From Allolobophora icterica (Eukaryota > Annelida > Clitellata > Crassiclitellata > Lumbricidae): a stretch of DNA of 64,000 nucleotides. The notes beneath the pieces are model-generated. The model searched no databases. It was not told the DNA's origin and saw nothing but the letters and a program-made list of their open reading frames with translations. Below are positions 35,531-48,229 of this stretch, one piece after another; the first letter of the stretch is position 1; the number at the start of each line of letters is the position of its first letter. The DNA is taken from the NCBI GenBank assembly GCA_963556255.1, contig OY744616.1, positions 29,573,408 through 29,637,407 on the forward strand, in the 5' to 3' direction. The position numbers and the translations under genes were made by a program.

Positions 35531-36610
35531 TTCTAGACTGGAATGAAAAGACAATGAAAGGACATAGTTAATTCGACTACTAGGCCTATCATACAATTAG
35601 AGACATACAGAGAGAGGGAGACGTGAATAATGTAATGTCACATGAAATGGACATTCCATTGAATTATTGTCGTGCGCAGGCACTGGCGGCGATCTTGTTT
35701 GACAGGTGGGGGGGCACTTTTGAACTGATATGGTCAAAAAAGGTCAAAAAAACTGTTTAGACCTTTTTTGGGCCAGATCAGTTAAAAACGCGCGAAAAAT
35801 ATTTTTGACCTTTTTTGGTGTTTCTTCAAAATTTGAGGCGGCGAATGTATTTTATTTTTTATTTTTTATTTATTTCGGATATTTCTTTAGCGCCTCCTCA
35901 AGTCTACTACTACTCAGAGGCGCTCCCGACTACACATTGGTAGGGCCTATACTGTGTCGGAGTTTTCACGCCGAAGCGTTCCCCTCCCCCACTGTTAAAG
36001 GTGGGGTCTTGTCCCTCTCGAGGAAAACTTACTAGAGCTCTTTTCCGCCTGTTTCCACCCGGAATCAGTTGTGTGACCGAAACAGTTCCACTGGTAAAGT
36101 TAGTCATTAGTTTTGTAGATATCCAGTATCTGACTTCTTTAATGCCACACTCCAGGTCTTCTACTTTGATTTGAATGCTGAAATGTTTTAAAACAAACTA
36201 CTAGAATCAGACACAACCACCAGAAATGTCCTTATGAGATCACTCCCAGAAAAGCTGCCAACTGGAAAACGTGTAGACTGGAGAGACAACAGTTAAACTA
36301 TTACTCAATATCGCTGTCTAGTATGTTACTGCAATTTTTAAGTTTTATGGCGCAGGTGACTCATGCAAGGGGCATCAATGTACAGCGCATAAAAATCAAG
36401 CTCTAATCAGATCAATATTCAGAACATCAGTCTGCAAATACATAGAAGCAGAAGGACCAATAATGTTGGAAATTCTAGATTAACTGCAAAACAAACATAC
36501 TTAAAACAGTTTCAATTTGGACTTCCTGCCTTTGATCTTGGAACTGAAGAAGTGTGACTTAGCTGTAATAAATGGTGTTTTCTACATGATTTCATATAAT
36601 GGAAAATCAC
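35531..36610. other. No gene; CR1 3' end in reverse at 35885-35935
   Basis: CTCAGAGGCGCTCCCGAC is the complement of the CR1 GTCGGGAGCGCCTCTGAG end. The rest shows short broken ORFs only. Confidence 0.45.
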
Positions 36611-37479
36611 CTGCTTGTGTATGGATCGTTGGGGTTTATTAGCAGTTCTGCTGTGTAAATCTTCGGCGGAGTATTGTCGATGCCAATCTGGATTTGATCT
36701 TTATAGGAATCGCCGACAACATCAAAAGCTTCTATCCATATGACGATCGTGTCATTCCATCCAAGTCTCGGCCCCACCAGCGTCGTTGTATACCTTTCGT
36801 GGTCAAAGAAGGTCCACGTGGACGGCTCCAGCTCATTACTGTTTGATGTGTTGCTTTCTTCGATGTTATTTGAATCCAGAAATTTTCCACCCTGTTGGTC
36901 CACTTTGAAGGCCAGCTTATATCCTACAGTTCCGTTGGTATGCTTTACTTCATGAATTGTTCTTCTTTCGCCAGTATCCAGTAAGTTGTCATCGAATATG
37001 CCGTCAATTGGACGAACGCGGTACAACCAACCTTCACTTAGGTGTTTCTTGTTGGTATATCGGCCCTTCCAGTTCAGTGCTAGTCTTGAGTCTCCATCAT
37101 CCGAAGTCCGTAGATTACCTGTTATCCATCCGTATCCGTATCGAGAATCCACTTCGCTCAATCTCACCGGTTGGTCGTTCACTCTCAGCGGTTCGTTGGT
37201 CTTTGTCATACCCTTCTTATCGTCAAAGAGAACAATTTTTCTTGCGGTCGCAGTGTTATTTGCTTTGTCGTATACCTTGAGCACCAAAGAGAATACACCA
37301 GGCGAGGGAATTGTGTACTGGAAGCTGTTGACTCCACTCTTGCAAAACGTATCAGTTCGATGCTGCGACGGTTCTAGTATATTATTGGCCTTCAGCAGCT
37401 GATATACATCCACGCAATATCTGTCAATGCCCGACTGCCAGTCATACCAGCTAGCGAAATTACCTTCGATGACACGATT
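36611..37479 (-). CDS. Large exon of a secreted or membrane host protein
   Basis: 869 nt open frame from acceptor (GCTTTTAG|, AG at 37480-37481) to donor (AAGCAG|GTGATT). It starts in phase 0 and ends with two nucleotides of a split codon. The product reads NRVIEGNFASWYDW, a beta-rich region (YTIPSPGVFSLVLKVYDKAN; GWNDTIVIWIEAFDVVGD), and ends GIDNTPPKIYTAELLIN. This is like the repeat boundaries of large extracellular Ig/cadherin-like proteins (GxDNTPP). It joins in phase with the exon at 38890-39079. EGF-like exons upstream on the same strand point to an extracellular, possibly adhesive or receptor, protein. Family not named. Confidence 0.7.
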
Positions 37480-37730
37480 CTAAAAGCATAAGCGGTTTTC
37501 GTTACATGCGACTGTGACAAATTGGCAAAGGTCAACTCTGTATGTGATTCATATAGCACCCTTTGGTTACCATTCCAAAGCTGTGGAATAAGGCAATGTA
37601 TAACGTTCTCAAAAAGTGCAACAGAAGTTCAGCAGAAAATGTTTCTTATGCATCTATCTATGCGATTGGAATTACTAGCAGATCATCTCATCTCTTAACG
37701 GCCGATCTCAACACAGGAGAGAAAGAGAGT

Positions 37731-37982
<252 letters not shown>

Positions 37983-38294
37983 TAATGCCCCTTCGAATAT
38001 GGAGAGGGGCAAAAGCACCCCAGAGAAGCATTTTGGGGTAAATTTTAGTTGTTGATTGCGCCAAGACAAAGCTAGGGTAGTAAGTCAAGTAAGTCATTCA
38101 TTCACCTAAATATCACAAATGAAGAGGTGATGGCTTAACTACAGACCTGAAACCAGGATTTAAGAGAAAAAAGGTCATGATGAATTTCAGAGACTTAAAA
38201 CTGTGATCACTTCCTTGGTGGTGGTTTTTTTATTAGTTTTTAAATTTTATTTATCTCAGGTGTCAGTTATAATATTTGTCTTTTCTCATAGGCA

Positions 38295-38455
38295 TCGGCT
38301 CTACACCGTGGAAACCTTGAAGCAAATGCTCCATCCAAGAAATGGGGGGAGATCTGTCAGAGTGCGTGCCATCATTGACGGGGGTAGAGGGAAGGGTAGG
38401 GAAGGGGAGCGAGGGGAGGGGAAGCTACTCCAATGACTTTGGGGGGGGATAGACG
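38295..38455 (-). repeat. Dispersed repeat, copy 2
   Basis: Reverse-orientation relative of 12357-12516 (GGGGGAGATCTGTCAG, GAAGCAAATGCTCC). Confidence 0.6.
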
Positions 38456-38889
38456 CCTCTGCTCATAGGCAGCCCTATTGAGTAGGGTCCCAGTTGCATA
38501 TTAGCTCAGGACATACTCTTTATTGAATCAATCAATACCAATCGCCAATCGCCTTCATAGCAGTTTTTGTTTGGTTCTATTAAAACGAATGTATCAAATT
38601 ATTGAATAAACATAGCTATATAAGAGAAGTAATATAACAGTTCATATAATATGAAATCAAATCATGGAAACCTCATCACACCATATTACATCGTATACGG
38701 TCAACTGTAATCTAGATATTGGTATACTAGGCCTTCCTTTCAAAAGTCTAAAATAAAGAAAGCGTTCCTAATTTATCCAAAGAGATAACCCTAACATAAC
38801 ATCTCACACACATCACAGTACACCGAACACTGATAAATTGTTTTGCATTAGTTTACATTAAAAAAACCATTGATGAGAGTTGACGTTAC
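38456..38889. other. No gene recognised (intron)
   Basis: AT-rich intronic sequence between two exons of the minus-strand gene. Confidence 0.4.
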
Positions 38890-39079
38890 CTGAACAGCAT
38901 CCTTCTTCAGAGTAATTGCTGGGTCTGTGCAGCCTGTCTTTCGACAATGCCACGGAGGATTTGAATCTACCATGAAGAGCACCAGTCTTGTCGTAGTAAG
39001 GTTGCTAGTGATTGGCTCGTCATTCCTGTCCTTTGGTGTCTTATATCCACCCAGCTTAGCGGAAATCGCGATTTTGATT
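38890..39079 (-). CDS. Exon of the minus-strand host gene
   Basis: 190 nt between acceptor (ATTCTTCAG|) and donor (GTTCAG|GTAACG). The frame reads IKIAISAKLGGYKTPKDRND ... VLFMVDSNPPWHCRKTGCTD ... LKKDAVQ. One leading nucleotide completes a codon and the end is phase 0, matching the start of 36611-37479. The MVDSNPP-W-C pattern suggests a linker of a modular extracellular protein. Confidence 0.6.
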
Positions 39080-39595
39080 CTGAAGAATATACACTCGTGA
39101 TAATTGTGCACAAATATTGTCTGTCTGTCCTTTGGTCTGTCTGTGCTTCTGTCTGTCTGCATCAGCATTGACTGTCTATGTGGCACGTTATTTATAGCCA
39201 ATCGACTGGCTTAATGCTATCTATTATAGGAAGCGTTGTTTCTATAACCCCTTTTTGTTTAGCTATGTAACAACGGTCAGCGCCTTTATGAACGCACTAT
39301 ACAAGTTGACGCGGGAAACTTTAAGTAGGTGTAAAGCGCAGCTGCGCGTTAAGGTATTATCAATCTAATTTAAATTTTATTTATATTGTTACATACTTGC
39401 CCTCTTGTTTCATATGTACTCTCTTGATTCTTGGCTATGCTTGAACAGTTCCTTACGAGGAGTGGCTCAAGGCTGTTTGCTATTATAAGCATTGTTTTCA
39501 AGGGAGCGTCGAGCTTGGCTTTTTCTGTTCTTCCGATCCACATGGATCTTTCGGGTATGTAAGAGGCCTGCCAAGTCTAAATTTGTACTTAGAGT
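39080..39595. other. No gene recognised (intron)
   Basis: TCTGTCTGTC-rich patch near 39120-39160; otherwise featureless. Confidence 0.4.
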
Positions 39596-39790
39596 TTCCA
39601 GCTACGGCTTTCGTATTTACTCTTAGAGAGTTTTCAGCAACGGCTTTTTTTATTTACTCTTAGAGAGTTTTGAGCCATGGCTTTGTTTTACTCTTAGAGA
39701 GTTTTCAGCTACGGCTTTTCTATTTACTCTTCAAGAGTTTTCGCTACGGCGTAGTGCTTTCACTCTTCGAGAGTTTTTTGCTACTGCTTG
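39596..39790. repeat. Minisatellite, ~5 units of ~40-45 bp
   Basis: Units share TTTACTCTTAGAGAGTTTTC and AGCTACGGCTTT. Confidence 0.8.
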
Positions 39791-39989
39791 TGAACTCAGC
39801 TCTTTGCCAGTGTAAGAAGGTGTTTTTCTTTGTTCAAGTTCGTTTCGTTTGCGATCGACATTTTCTTGAACGTTTCTAAATGTATTCTTTTGTATATAGT
39901 TATTTGTTTGTAAATAAACCATTTAAAATCATACCTCTAGACCAAGCCAATTTCTTAAATTTAGGGGACCATCTAAGAATATTATAAAC

Positions 39990-40260
39990 TAGCTGGTTAT
40001 AAGTTTCAATCCCTGTAGCGAATATCCTCCATCCATCCACCAGCATCCTCCATCCATCCACCCTCCATCCAACTGCATCCTTCATCCACCCTCCATCCAC
40101 CAGCATCCTCCATCCACCCTCCATCCACCAGCATCCTCCATCCATCCACCCTCCATGCAACTGCATCCTTCATCCACCCTCCATCCACCAGCATCCTCCA
40201 TCCACCCTCCATCCACCAGCCAGGGGTTATAAGTTTCAATCCCTGTAGCGAATAAGCAAC
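39990..40260. repeat. CATCCACC minisatellite inside a 32-bp direct repeat
   Basis: CATCCTCCATCCATCCACC-type units with a higher-order ~60-bp period (40022-40220). The repeat GGTTATAAGTTTCAATCCCT, then GTAGCGAATA occurs just before and just after the array. Confidence 0.85.
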
Positions 40261-40261
40261 A

Positions 40262-40809
40262 AATTTAGGTATAAGTTGAAATCCCTACGGCTGCGCCATC
40301 TGGCGAATCTTTAGAAATGCGTGCCGGTGACAGAGAATTGGTCGTGAAACACAATCTTCTCGGGCGGCGCCATCTGGTGAGTGAAAATAAAATGTTTAAA
40401 TGTTCAGTGTAAGTTTTTATGACCAGGTAAAAATGCATGGGCCGGGTAGGTTTTTGCCCGGGACACCATGGTAGAGGTGAAAAGGGGGACGTGATGCCGA
40501 CTACTGGGTGTGTCATGCCCACCCCGACACAGTAGTAAAGGTTTCGAGTGAAAAGCTCTAAAACTGTAGAAATGCATCCCGGTCAAAGTCGCTGTGACAG
40601 ACAGAGTTTCTTCTTTAAATATATATAGATATATTTCAAGGCAAGCCTGTGCAAGTTTTGACAAGTTTGAGATGTACAAGATTATGTCAGATACATATAT
40701 GACTACCCATGTCTAGACAGGTTTCTATTTCATGCTATAGATAAGTGCTAGATGTTTAAATATAGGCCTACGTTGTCTGTCGAGTTGAATCGATGCTAGG
40801 ACTTCAGTG
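40262..40809. other. No gene; duplicated GCGCCATCTGG segment
   Basis: GCGCCATCTGG.GA appears at about 40295 and 40368, and CCGGGTAGG/GCCCGGGACACC around 40440-40470. Nothing coding is recognised. Confidence 0.35.
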
Positions 40810-41545
40810 CGTGATGCAAGTTAAGATTTGGCAGCAATTTATAATTCGAAGAACTGTAGGTTTTGTTTTCATGTGATAAATGACGTTGATGCAAACCGAA
40901 ATGCAGAAAGTGGGACCTTATTTAAGTCACTTAAGCTGCTTACCATATATGACCTCTATAAGCTCCAACTTGGACTCCTGATGTTCAGGCATCATGCCGG
41001 GACCATTCCAACACTGTTTGCTGGTTACTTTATCGAGAATGCCACAGTTCATGACTATAATACTAGGTTTAGACACAACTACCGATCTGGGACCTGCAGG
41101 ACCAAAACTCGACAATTCACTATTAGAATAGCTGGCCCCAGACTATGGAATGCTATTAGCGCTGATATCCGTAACTTACGAAATTATGTCATCTTTAAAT
41201 CCGTTCTTAAATCATCCCTGATTGAGCAATACTGCTAACCTGTGAATGTTAGGATTGATCAAACCAACATGGCCTAATGAACTTTTATGCTTACTATTTA
41301 TCTCGTAAAAATTGATTAAAGTATCAATAAGCGGGGATGACTCGATAAGCTGCTCCAGCTTCATCTCCTCGCATTTCGAATAAGCATTGAACTGGTTACT
41401 GCTAATAAAACTGATTACAACATAGAGTTGCACTTGGACACTGAATTTTGTTTCTTTTTTCTCTAACTGTTTTCACTCTGATTGTACACTGGTTTGTTAG
41501 CATGCATGTACTACTACTTCGAAATAAAAGATTGATTGATTGAAA
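40810..41545 (+). mobile_element. LINE 3' fragment (CR1-like group)
   Basis: The open frame 40828-41238 reads TIYDLYKLQLGLLMFRHHAG, then HDYNTRFRHNYR, then RIAGPRLWNAISADIRNL. This is the C-terminal signature of a second CR1/L2-like LINE group. A 3' UTR and a GATTGATTGATTG tail end at 41542. The reverse transcriptase core is missing, so it is 5'-truncated. Confidence 0.75.
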
Positions 41546-41756
41546 GGAAAAGGTATATTAATGATTGTATTTAGACAGGGGCGGGGATTAGGGGAGACAG
41601 AAGGGGACGGTCCCCCAAAATTTGAGGTGGAGGACAGAGGTGCTTACACCCCCCAATATTTGAGTATATCAGAAATATTTCATAAATATCATTATAAATT
41701 TCTACAGTATTTTCCACTCAGAAACAGTGTAACAATAACACTAATGAACTTTATAT

Positions 41757-42656
41757 TAGGGACCTGCGAATCGCAAATTTTCAGTCGAATCGAATCTCGA
41801 ATCGAATCAGAGGGTATCAGTTCGGTATTCATGAAGCTTGATTGCACAGGCGTACCATAGTATCAATATTTCAATAACTTGTCTGCAGTTTAAAATCAAT
41901 TAAGCTAAACATTAAGCTAATTAACCGAATTAAAATAACACAAATAATTTATGAGTTAAGTTAGTAAGTATATTGTATTGTATCAATTGCATAATCGCAC
42001 CTTGGTCTACATACATCTAAGCAGAGTATAACCAGAGCTTCTCATTTGAGGCGATCGATCGATCGCTCTCCTTGGTCGCTCGCCTAGAAAAAGTCCCGGC
42101 GAGCGGATAATCGCTCGCCTAGCCGAAGGCGTCGCACCGTCGGTCGTCGCTCGATGAGTTTAAGTTAGACTCAAAGACGATCGACGGAACTGGAGCCAGA
42201 CCATTATTTTATTTACCTAATATACATTAATTTACTTACTTGCAGCAGTGGTGAATGCGTGCCGTGACCTAATGACTACTGAGTGATCATTCTAATTTCG
42301 TGCAATATGATTGGCCATAGCCTTACGTCCCGTGACATCATTCGTAAAGTCACTAATTATATGCAGCTATACGAATACGATCGGGCCTACACAAAACACG
42401 CTGTAGGGCCCACACAAAAGCTTAGGGGTCGACCGCGCAATAAACCCTTTTCTTGCCAGAGGGTTTGCTGTTGTCGCGTGCTGCCGTTACACGCAGAAAT
42501 TTGACAATCAATCCACGAGCAGTAAACAATTAAAACAATTAGTTTACAACAAAGTGTGTCAAGGGCTAATAATTTTTCGGAAAAACGATTCGAAATTTTT
42601 CGAATCATGACATCATTTTCGAATCGAATCGAATATCGAAGCTTCGCAGGTCCCTA
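41757..42656. mobile_element. Non-autonomous hAT element, 900 bp
   Basis: Ends TAGGGACCTGCGAA / TTCGCAGGTCCCTA with a perfect 8-bp duplication CTTTATAT (41749-41756, 42657-42664). Subterminal arrays of CGAATCGAATC occur at both ends. A GC-rich palindromic block with GATCGATCGATCG lies at 42051-42140. No transposase. Confidence 0.9.
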
Positions 42657-42705
42657 CTTTATATATTAATTAAACAGAAGACAGGCGCAGGACTCAGAAC
42701 CTACG

Positions 42706-42710
<5 letters not shown>

Positions 42711-42782
<72 letters not shown>
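42711..42782. repeat. (TA)n microsatellite
   Basis: Uninterrupted TA. Confidence 0.95.
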
Positions 42783-42784
<2 letters not shown>

Positions 42785-43512
42785 TATAGTAATACTATGC
42801 AGACGCAGACTGACTGAAAATATACAGAAACAGCCAGAGGATGAATCATCAGCATAATGGATCTCCACAGCTAGAAGGATGCAAGGCGAGAGAGAAGCCA
42901 AGCGGGTATTGGTTAAAAGACCGGAAGACTAATAACCAAACAAGGAGAGAATAAGAGAAAAATGAGAAAGGGGCTGGAAGACAAGGAAGACGAAAGGCAT
43001 TAAATATGTGGAATATGTTTGTTAATATGCATGCAGTTTAGCAAGAAAAGTGTCAAAACATTGCCAAACGTAGATTGTGAAAGAGATCGATCATCGACGG
43101 TCGACAAACCACGTGCACCATATCTAAAACATGTCTGTTTCCTGCTCAGCAATTCAGGACCTTCTTGAGCAATGAGGATAAGCTGATCCACTCTCATCAG
43201 CATTGAAATAATAGACCAATATGCTAAGATGACAGCTTAAAATGCTACCATTACAGTGTGGAAATTTTTAAAAATGTCCTTGTTGGGGAGGGGGCACATT
43301 CCCCTCCCCAACCCCCCCCTGCTCGGCGCTCCGCGCCTCGGCGATCGTCCTTCGGCCGACCGACCGCTCCCCCCAAACCCAGGCCCAAGTCTCCGCCTAT
43401 GTATTTAGACATGGGTTGCGCTGTCTCCCGTCCGAAATTATGATAATCGTTTGAGGTCTAAAACGGTTGATGCAGAGATAGAGGGAGAGTTGTGACAAGA
43501 ATGTTTGTAGTC
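42783..43512. other. No gene; C/G-rich element-like patch at 43280-43400
   Basis: GGGAGGGGGCACATTCCCCT and following GC-rich sequence resembles a transposon terminus; no boundary is visible. Confidence 0.35.
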
Positions 43513-43513
43513 C

Positions 43514-43788
43514 AGTGGTTCCCAACCTTTCTCATAGTAAGGCACCCTTACTCAGAGTCATTCAGTTCACACCTGGCCCTACTTTCATTTATTTCTTTAA
43601 TCTAGTTCGTTCTTAATTTTAATGACGAGCAACGTTCCTTGTATTCAACCAAGTGTTGCTACTTTTTCAACTCCAAGTTTTAAAAATAGTTAGAGGCCTA
43701 TTTGAATAGTGAAAATCATAGTTTTTTGTTACATTTTTCGACATTCTGCCATCCTGCTGCGGCACTTTAGGTTGGGAAACACTAGTTT
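43514..43788. mobile_element. hAT-type MITE, ~275 bp
   Basis: CAGTGGTTCCCAACCTTTCT and AGGTTGGGAAACACTAG are inverted termini of Charlie-like type. Flanking 8-mers (TTTGTAGT / TTTATACA) match at five of eight positions, so any duplication is decayed. Confidence 0.6.
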
Positions 43789-46435
43789 ATACAATGGGAT
43801 TTTGGCCTACGTGGAATTGTCAGGCAGTTCCCTCTTTTCGAATTCTGACCATTTTATCTCCTGGACCCTGCATCTTAAGTGCTCTTGCGGTGTCTTGAAA
43901 TCGCTTTTACACGTCACCTGAGGAGCTACAACAATGAAAACATTCACGAATTGAATAATTTAAAGTCAAGACCTTCAACACACGATTCTAAGTGATATAT
44001 AGTTACAATTTCTCAGTGCATTGCACGCAGTCCTCCAAAGTCAACCTTATTCATCAGCCACCGCCTATGAGAGTAATTCTGCAGTCAGTTTCCAGAAGAT
44101 CCGGTTAGAGAAACGCTTCAGCATAATGTTTTGTTTAGATATCATCAATGTAAAGTTGCGTATTATTTAAAATTGAGCAAAAAAGCACGCGTTAGAATCG
44201 AAGCAGCTGATGTGATAAGAAAAGCTAAACCCCCTTTGAAGTCCGTAAATGATCAGATTTCAGACAGTGGCGTAGGCGTAAGAATCGTAAACGAATATAT
44301 CTAGCTCCTTCCCACGTTACACGCAGCTCTAACTTTTCGGAGACTTTAGAAAACATCTCAGCAGGACTGAAACAGTGAATCTAAAACTCTATGCTAACGA
44401 CGCTATTTATAGTGTCCTAATTACATCATTTTACATTATATTATTACATTAAACTCGTTGAGCTGCTGTGTGCCTAAGTGAACGTGCATATTGATATGTG
44501 ACACGGATAAAGAATTTATAAATAGATTGTACTTTGGAAGTGCAAGGGTGACCACTGATGTGGCACTTCCACAGCACAGTCCCTTTATGCATTCTTAATG
44601 CGTTGCATATATCCTCTACGGTTTACCTAGGCACACAGCAGAGCAATTTAATTGTAATTTTTACTGAGCACAAGGATTTTAAACCTAAAATGTTTATCTT
44701 GTAGGCCATTTAACTCCTGCGGCGCGCTCTGAATTGCATCTTAGCATGCGTAAACGTTCTTTATCTCTCACCAACACTTGGAAGGTAAGTAGGAGGTAAA
44801 TAAGATTGAACACTAGAAAGGCTTATGAGTGAAAGTCAGAGAAGGCTGAGAAAACAAAGAATGGCTGAAAATGAAGAGAAGTTGAAGGTGTGTGAAGACA
44901 TAGGCGTAATTTGTGGGGGTGCGAGGGGTACCCGAACCCCCACTGTTGGACTGGGGGTATCGTACCCCCACTTTTGAAGCAATACCAATCAATATTTTAT
45001 TAGTGTGCCTTCCCAGAGATCGGAGTCTCCGCCTTGCTTCGTGTATGTAGACAGAGTAAAGAGTAAGTACCACAAATGTACGAAAGTACTTATGTAGCGG
45101 AATAGATTACTGAATTTAATTGTATTTTAATTGGAATTACCATCACTATTTTAGCTGGCACCGCTTTTCTACAAAGTATTTTTGTTCGGTGCGGCTGTTG
45201 ACAATAAGCTGGCCAGAGGTGACGCCGAAATATCGCTAAATTTACGTCGATTGCCGACTGACTGGATCCAATTGCTGACCGGGACATAAAACGGAAACAG
45301 ACAAGCAGATAGATTTGGAGAAATACTATGACAGACGTAAGTCAACGACTTTTCTTGGTAAAGGCTGACACATAGGTAGGACTAAGAATAAGGTCGGATG
45401 AGTAAGTGGACCGTCACGTGAACGGAAGATCACAGTTTTTTTCTAGAGGGCTGACTCATGCCCCATCATGTCAATGACGCAGCAGCTACGACCGAGATAG
45501 AGAAAGTCCGGAGGGAGACCGAGACTATGTAACTATCTTGTCTTATATTGTCTGACTTGTCTGAAAAAGGACATAATAGAATATAAAATTGCCGTTACGG
45601 AGGCAAGTTCATCAGCTTTTCATAATCAGTCCCTGGCAGGGTAGTGTGTCCAAAATGGTCTCCATGTGAAAGGCAAAAGTGGAGAAGAAATTGGTACTCC
45701 TGCTTTTTAGACCAAAGTAACGACCCTCTGTAAGGATTTAAGTTTTGATTCGGCAGATGTTTGGGTTGAAGGTAAAAGAGAAGAAGATCGAATGAGAAAG
45801 CACCGGAACAAATTGTGTTCTACTCATATGACCCGATCCTCAACTCCCTGATTACACTTCTGTTTAGCGATATGATTTTATTTTAAACACAAAGTTGTTT
45901 GCATTCAGTGGCTGCTGAGACTATATCTGAGATTGCATCAAGCACCCTGCTAAACCACAACACATCATAGCTCTCCAACCGCTGAATGCCGTCCAAGAAG
46001 TCCAACACCAGCCTTGTTCATGGAACTAATAAAAGCAACCATTGAGGTGGTATAGAACACGATGCTCCTGTAGTGTCAAAGTATAATGGAACAAAGCTAT
46101 AGTTGTCTTGTGACACAGTATAGAGCACATGCTATAAGGCCCCTACAAAACCTTTCTTTATTATACATAATACCTTTTCACACAGAGACGGTGCATTTGA
46201 AGCATATATGTCGGTATTTGCTCTAATTTCACTTTTATAGCAGTGAGTTTTATCTTTACTAAATGATATTTGAATTGTAAGATAAGGATGTAAAATCGAG
46301 TTCCAATCCCTTTTTTAGTGTCGTCCACCTGCACTACAATAGGAGAAGGAGAAAAGGCTTCCAGCGTTGTTTGAGTGAAGGAGCTATATAAATGTTGAGA
46401 TACAATGATTAGAACGGTAGAGGCAAGTGGCTTAC
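43789..46435. other. Long stretch without recognised gene (intron)
   Basis: Only an element-like patch at 44889-44975 (CATAGGCGTAATTTGTGGGG, CCCCCACTGTTGG...TACCCCCAC inverted C/G runs). Phase arithmetic says at least one exon of the minus-strand gene is still missing between 46436 and 39079 and could lie here. Confidence 0.4.
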
Positions 46436-46729
46436 GATTGAGTTCTTCTTGCGCAGTGGTGGATACATTCAGTGTGGCTGTAGCGCGAGCAAAGGTGACC
46501 CCAAATTTAGCGTCCTCTATGTGTCTGGTATGTGTTGGAAGTACTGGCTTGTACTGATTGCTATATGTAGCTTCCCAATTGGATAATATTCTGGTGAACT
46601 GATTTGTTCGAACCCAGTTGCGTTCCGGTTGGGTTCCTTCGACCGCGCAGTTTGCACTCGCAACTTCCGTTTCTGGGTTTCCAGAGAAGAGCTGGACCCG
46701 ACACCCGGAGACTTCCGGTGTTTGTTTGA
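46436..46729 (-). CDS. Exon of the minus-strand host gene
   Basis: 294 nt between acceptor (GTTTGATAG|) and donor (CTCAATC|GTAAGC), phase 1 to 1. The frame reads KQTPEVSGCRVQLFSGNPET ... SANCAVEG ... WVRTNQFTRILSNWEATY ... VTFARATATLNVSTTAQEEL. Alternating polar/hydrophobic character and two Cys suggest a beta-sandwich ectodomain. It follows the EGF-like exon at ~46841-47034 in transcript order. Confidence 0.6.
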
Positions 46730-46840
46730 CTATCAAACAACAGAAAATCCCTTTTAAATGACTAAGCAATCTACAGCACCTGCATGCAATGAAACAATTT
46801 AGTTAATTATGCCGAATTAAGCTCTATGCCGAAGACATAC

Positions 46841-47034
46841 CGTCGTTTTAATTAAGTATCTAAGTACGAGGTCTATTATTTCTGTAAGAACCTCTGAGAG
46901 GCACGTGACCAATTTTGGATTTAAGTTTGAATACAGACATTGCTGACAGTTGTCCCCGGTAAACTCAGGCGGGCATCCACACGTTTCATTGACACAAGTG
47001 CCCGGATAGCAAGACTTCCCGGATGCACAGCCGA
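46841..47034 (-). CDS. EGF-like exon (3' boundary uncertain)
   Basis: Acceptor (TTTCATTTGCAG|) at 47035-47036. The frame gives GCASGKSCYPGTCVNETCGC, then PPEFTGDNCQQ: six cysteines in EGF order with the CGCPPEFTGDNC calcium-independent EGF ending. The best-looking donor (G|GTATGT) would end the exon at 46841 in phase 0, which does not fit the next exon. A weaker donor just after NCQQ would give the 1-1 phase of the other EGF exons. The start is reliable; the end is not. Confidence 0.6.
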
Positions 47035-47459
47035 CTGCAAATGAAAATAAAAGAGAAGCCAATTTACATGAGTACGCTAACAAGCAAATTAATTCTGCCA
47101 GAAATAAATTTACACCATGTGGAATGTAATGTGGTGTAATGTTGCAGATAATGTTTATATCGTCTTCATTTTCATAAGCGGTCAGTCTTAATGGAAGCGA
47201 ATGTTTTGTTCTACAATGATTTGAAACGCTATTATAAGGAAAGTTATTTCTATAGGTCTGCAGCTAGGCCTACTGATATGTAGAAGATGACAAGCAGAAT
47301 AAACTGCTTTACAGAATACTCACAGTGAGTCATTTATTATATACTGGCTGTGTTTCAAATTAATTAACAGAGAAATGAGCTAGAAGGCCAAACACGAATG
47401 ATTCATATTTGAAACGCTTATCACCAATGCAAGAACAAATCCAGTTATATGCATGTAGT
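47035..47459. other. No gene recognised (intron)
   Basis: AT-rich, featureless. Confidence 0.4.
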
Positions 47460-47695
47460 TATGTATACATTCATGCATGTATGTATGTATGTATCTACAT
47501 GTATGTATGTATTCATGCATGTATGTACGTACGTACATATGTACTGTATATACGTATACATTTATGTGTGAATATTCATATATGCATGTATGTAATTATC
47601 GCAAATGCAGTAGCCTACGTAACTCATATAGTCGCTTAAGTAGGCCTATGTATGTACGTAGCTATTTACGTACGTATATACGTGTATGTATAAAA
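47455..47695. repeat. (GTAT)n-rich microsatellite
   Basis: CATGCATGTATGTATGTATG and CGTACGTACATATGTAC stretches; ORFs here are artefacts. Confidence 0.85.
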
Positions 47696-48130
47696 AAGAA
47701 TCGATTTTGTTTTTCGCTGAGCGCTTGTGATTAAACTGATTCCGACGACTTAGATTTAACTGGGCGCTGTAGAAATCTTGATAATACGATGTGTGTGCAT
47801 CTGAACAGTAACTGTTATTGATTGCCTTTTGAGAAACTCGCAAAGGCGCTGAAACTTGTATGCAACCTGATCGTGAAGACCTATAAATTGCGCTATATAG
47901 TTGCTGTGATGGAATGCACATTTGATAAATGAAGTATAAATATTTGAATTAAAGCCACAGAATAGGCCTAACATAAGTCAATTTCTCTAAATTACACATA
48001 TGTTAGAAATGCCTTCATAAGCGCCATTTGCCAGAGAACAAAGTAACAACCATTAACATTTATCAGAAATAGTCCAAAGCTCTATACCAAATTGCAAGAC
48101 GCATGTCTGTGCGTCTTCCTATAAGCATAC
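47696..48130. other. No gene recognised (intron)
   Basis: AT-rich intronic sequence. Confidence 0.35.
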
Positions 48131-48229
48131 CTGCGGAACACGTTCCTCCTTGTGAAGTTACACATTGACATCTGTGAGGAATACCTTCTTTGCACACTTC
48201 TCCATTTTTACAAGCCGGCGAACAAATGG
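48131..48229 (-). CDS. EGF-like exon, 99 nt
   Basis: Acceptor (CTCTTATAG|) and donor (CCGCAG|GTATGC) enclose a frame reading ICSPACKNGEVCKEGIPHRC, then QCVTSQGGTCSAG. The CSPACKNGEVC start is a classic EGF beginning. Phase 1 to 1, typical of shuffled EGF exons, and compatible with the exon before (50454-50542) and after. Confidence 0.7.

Noticed and set aside
36740..37402. Plus-strand ORFs opposite the 869-nt exon
   Set aside because: The minus strand has splice sites and domain-like sequence; the plus frames overlap each other without either.
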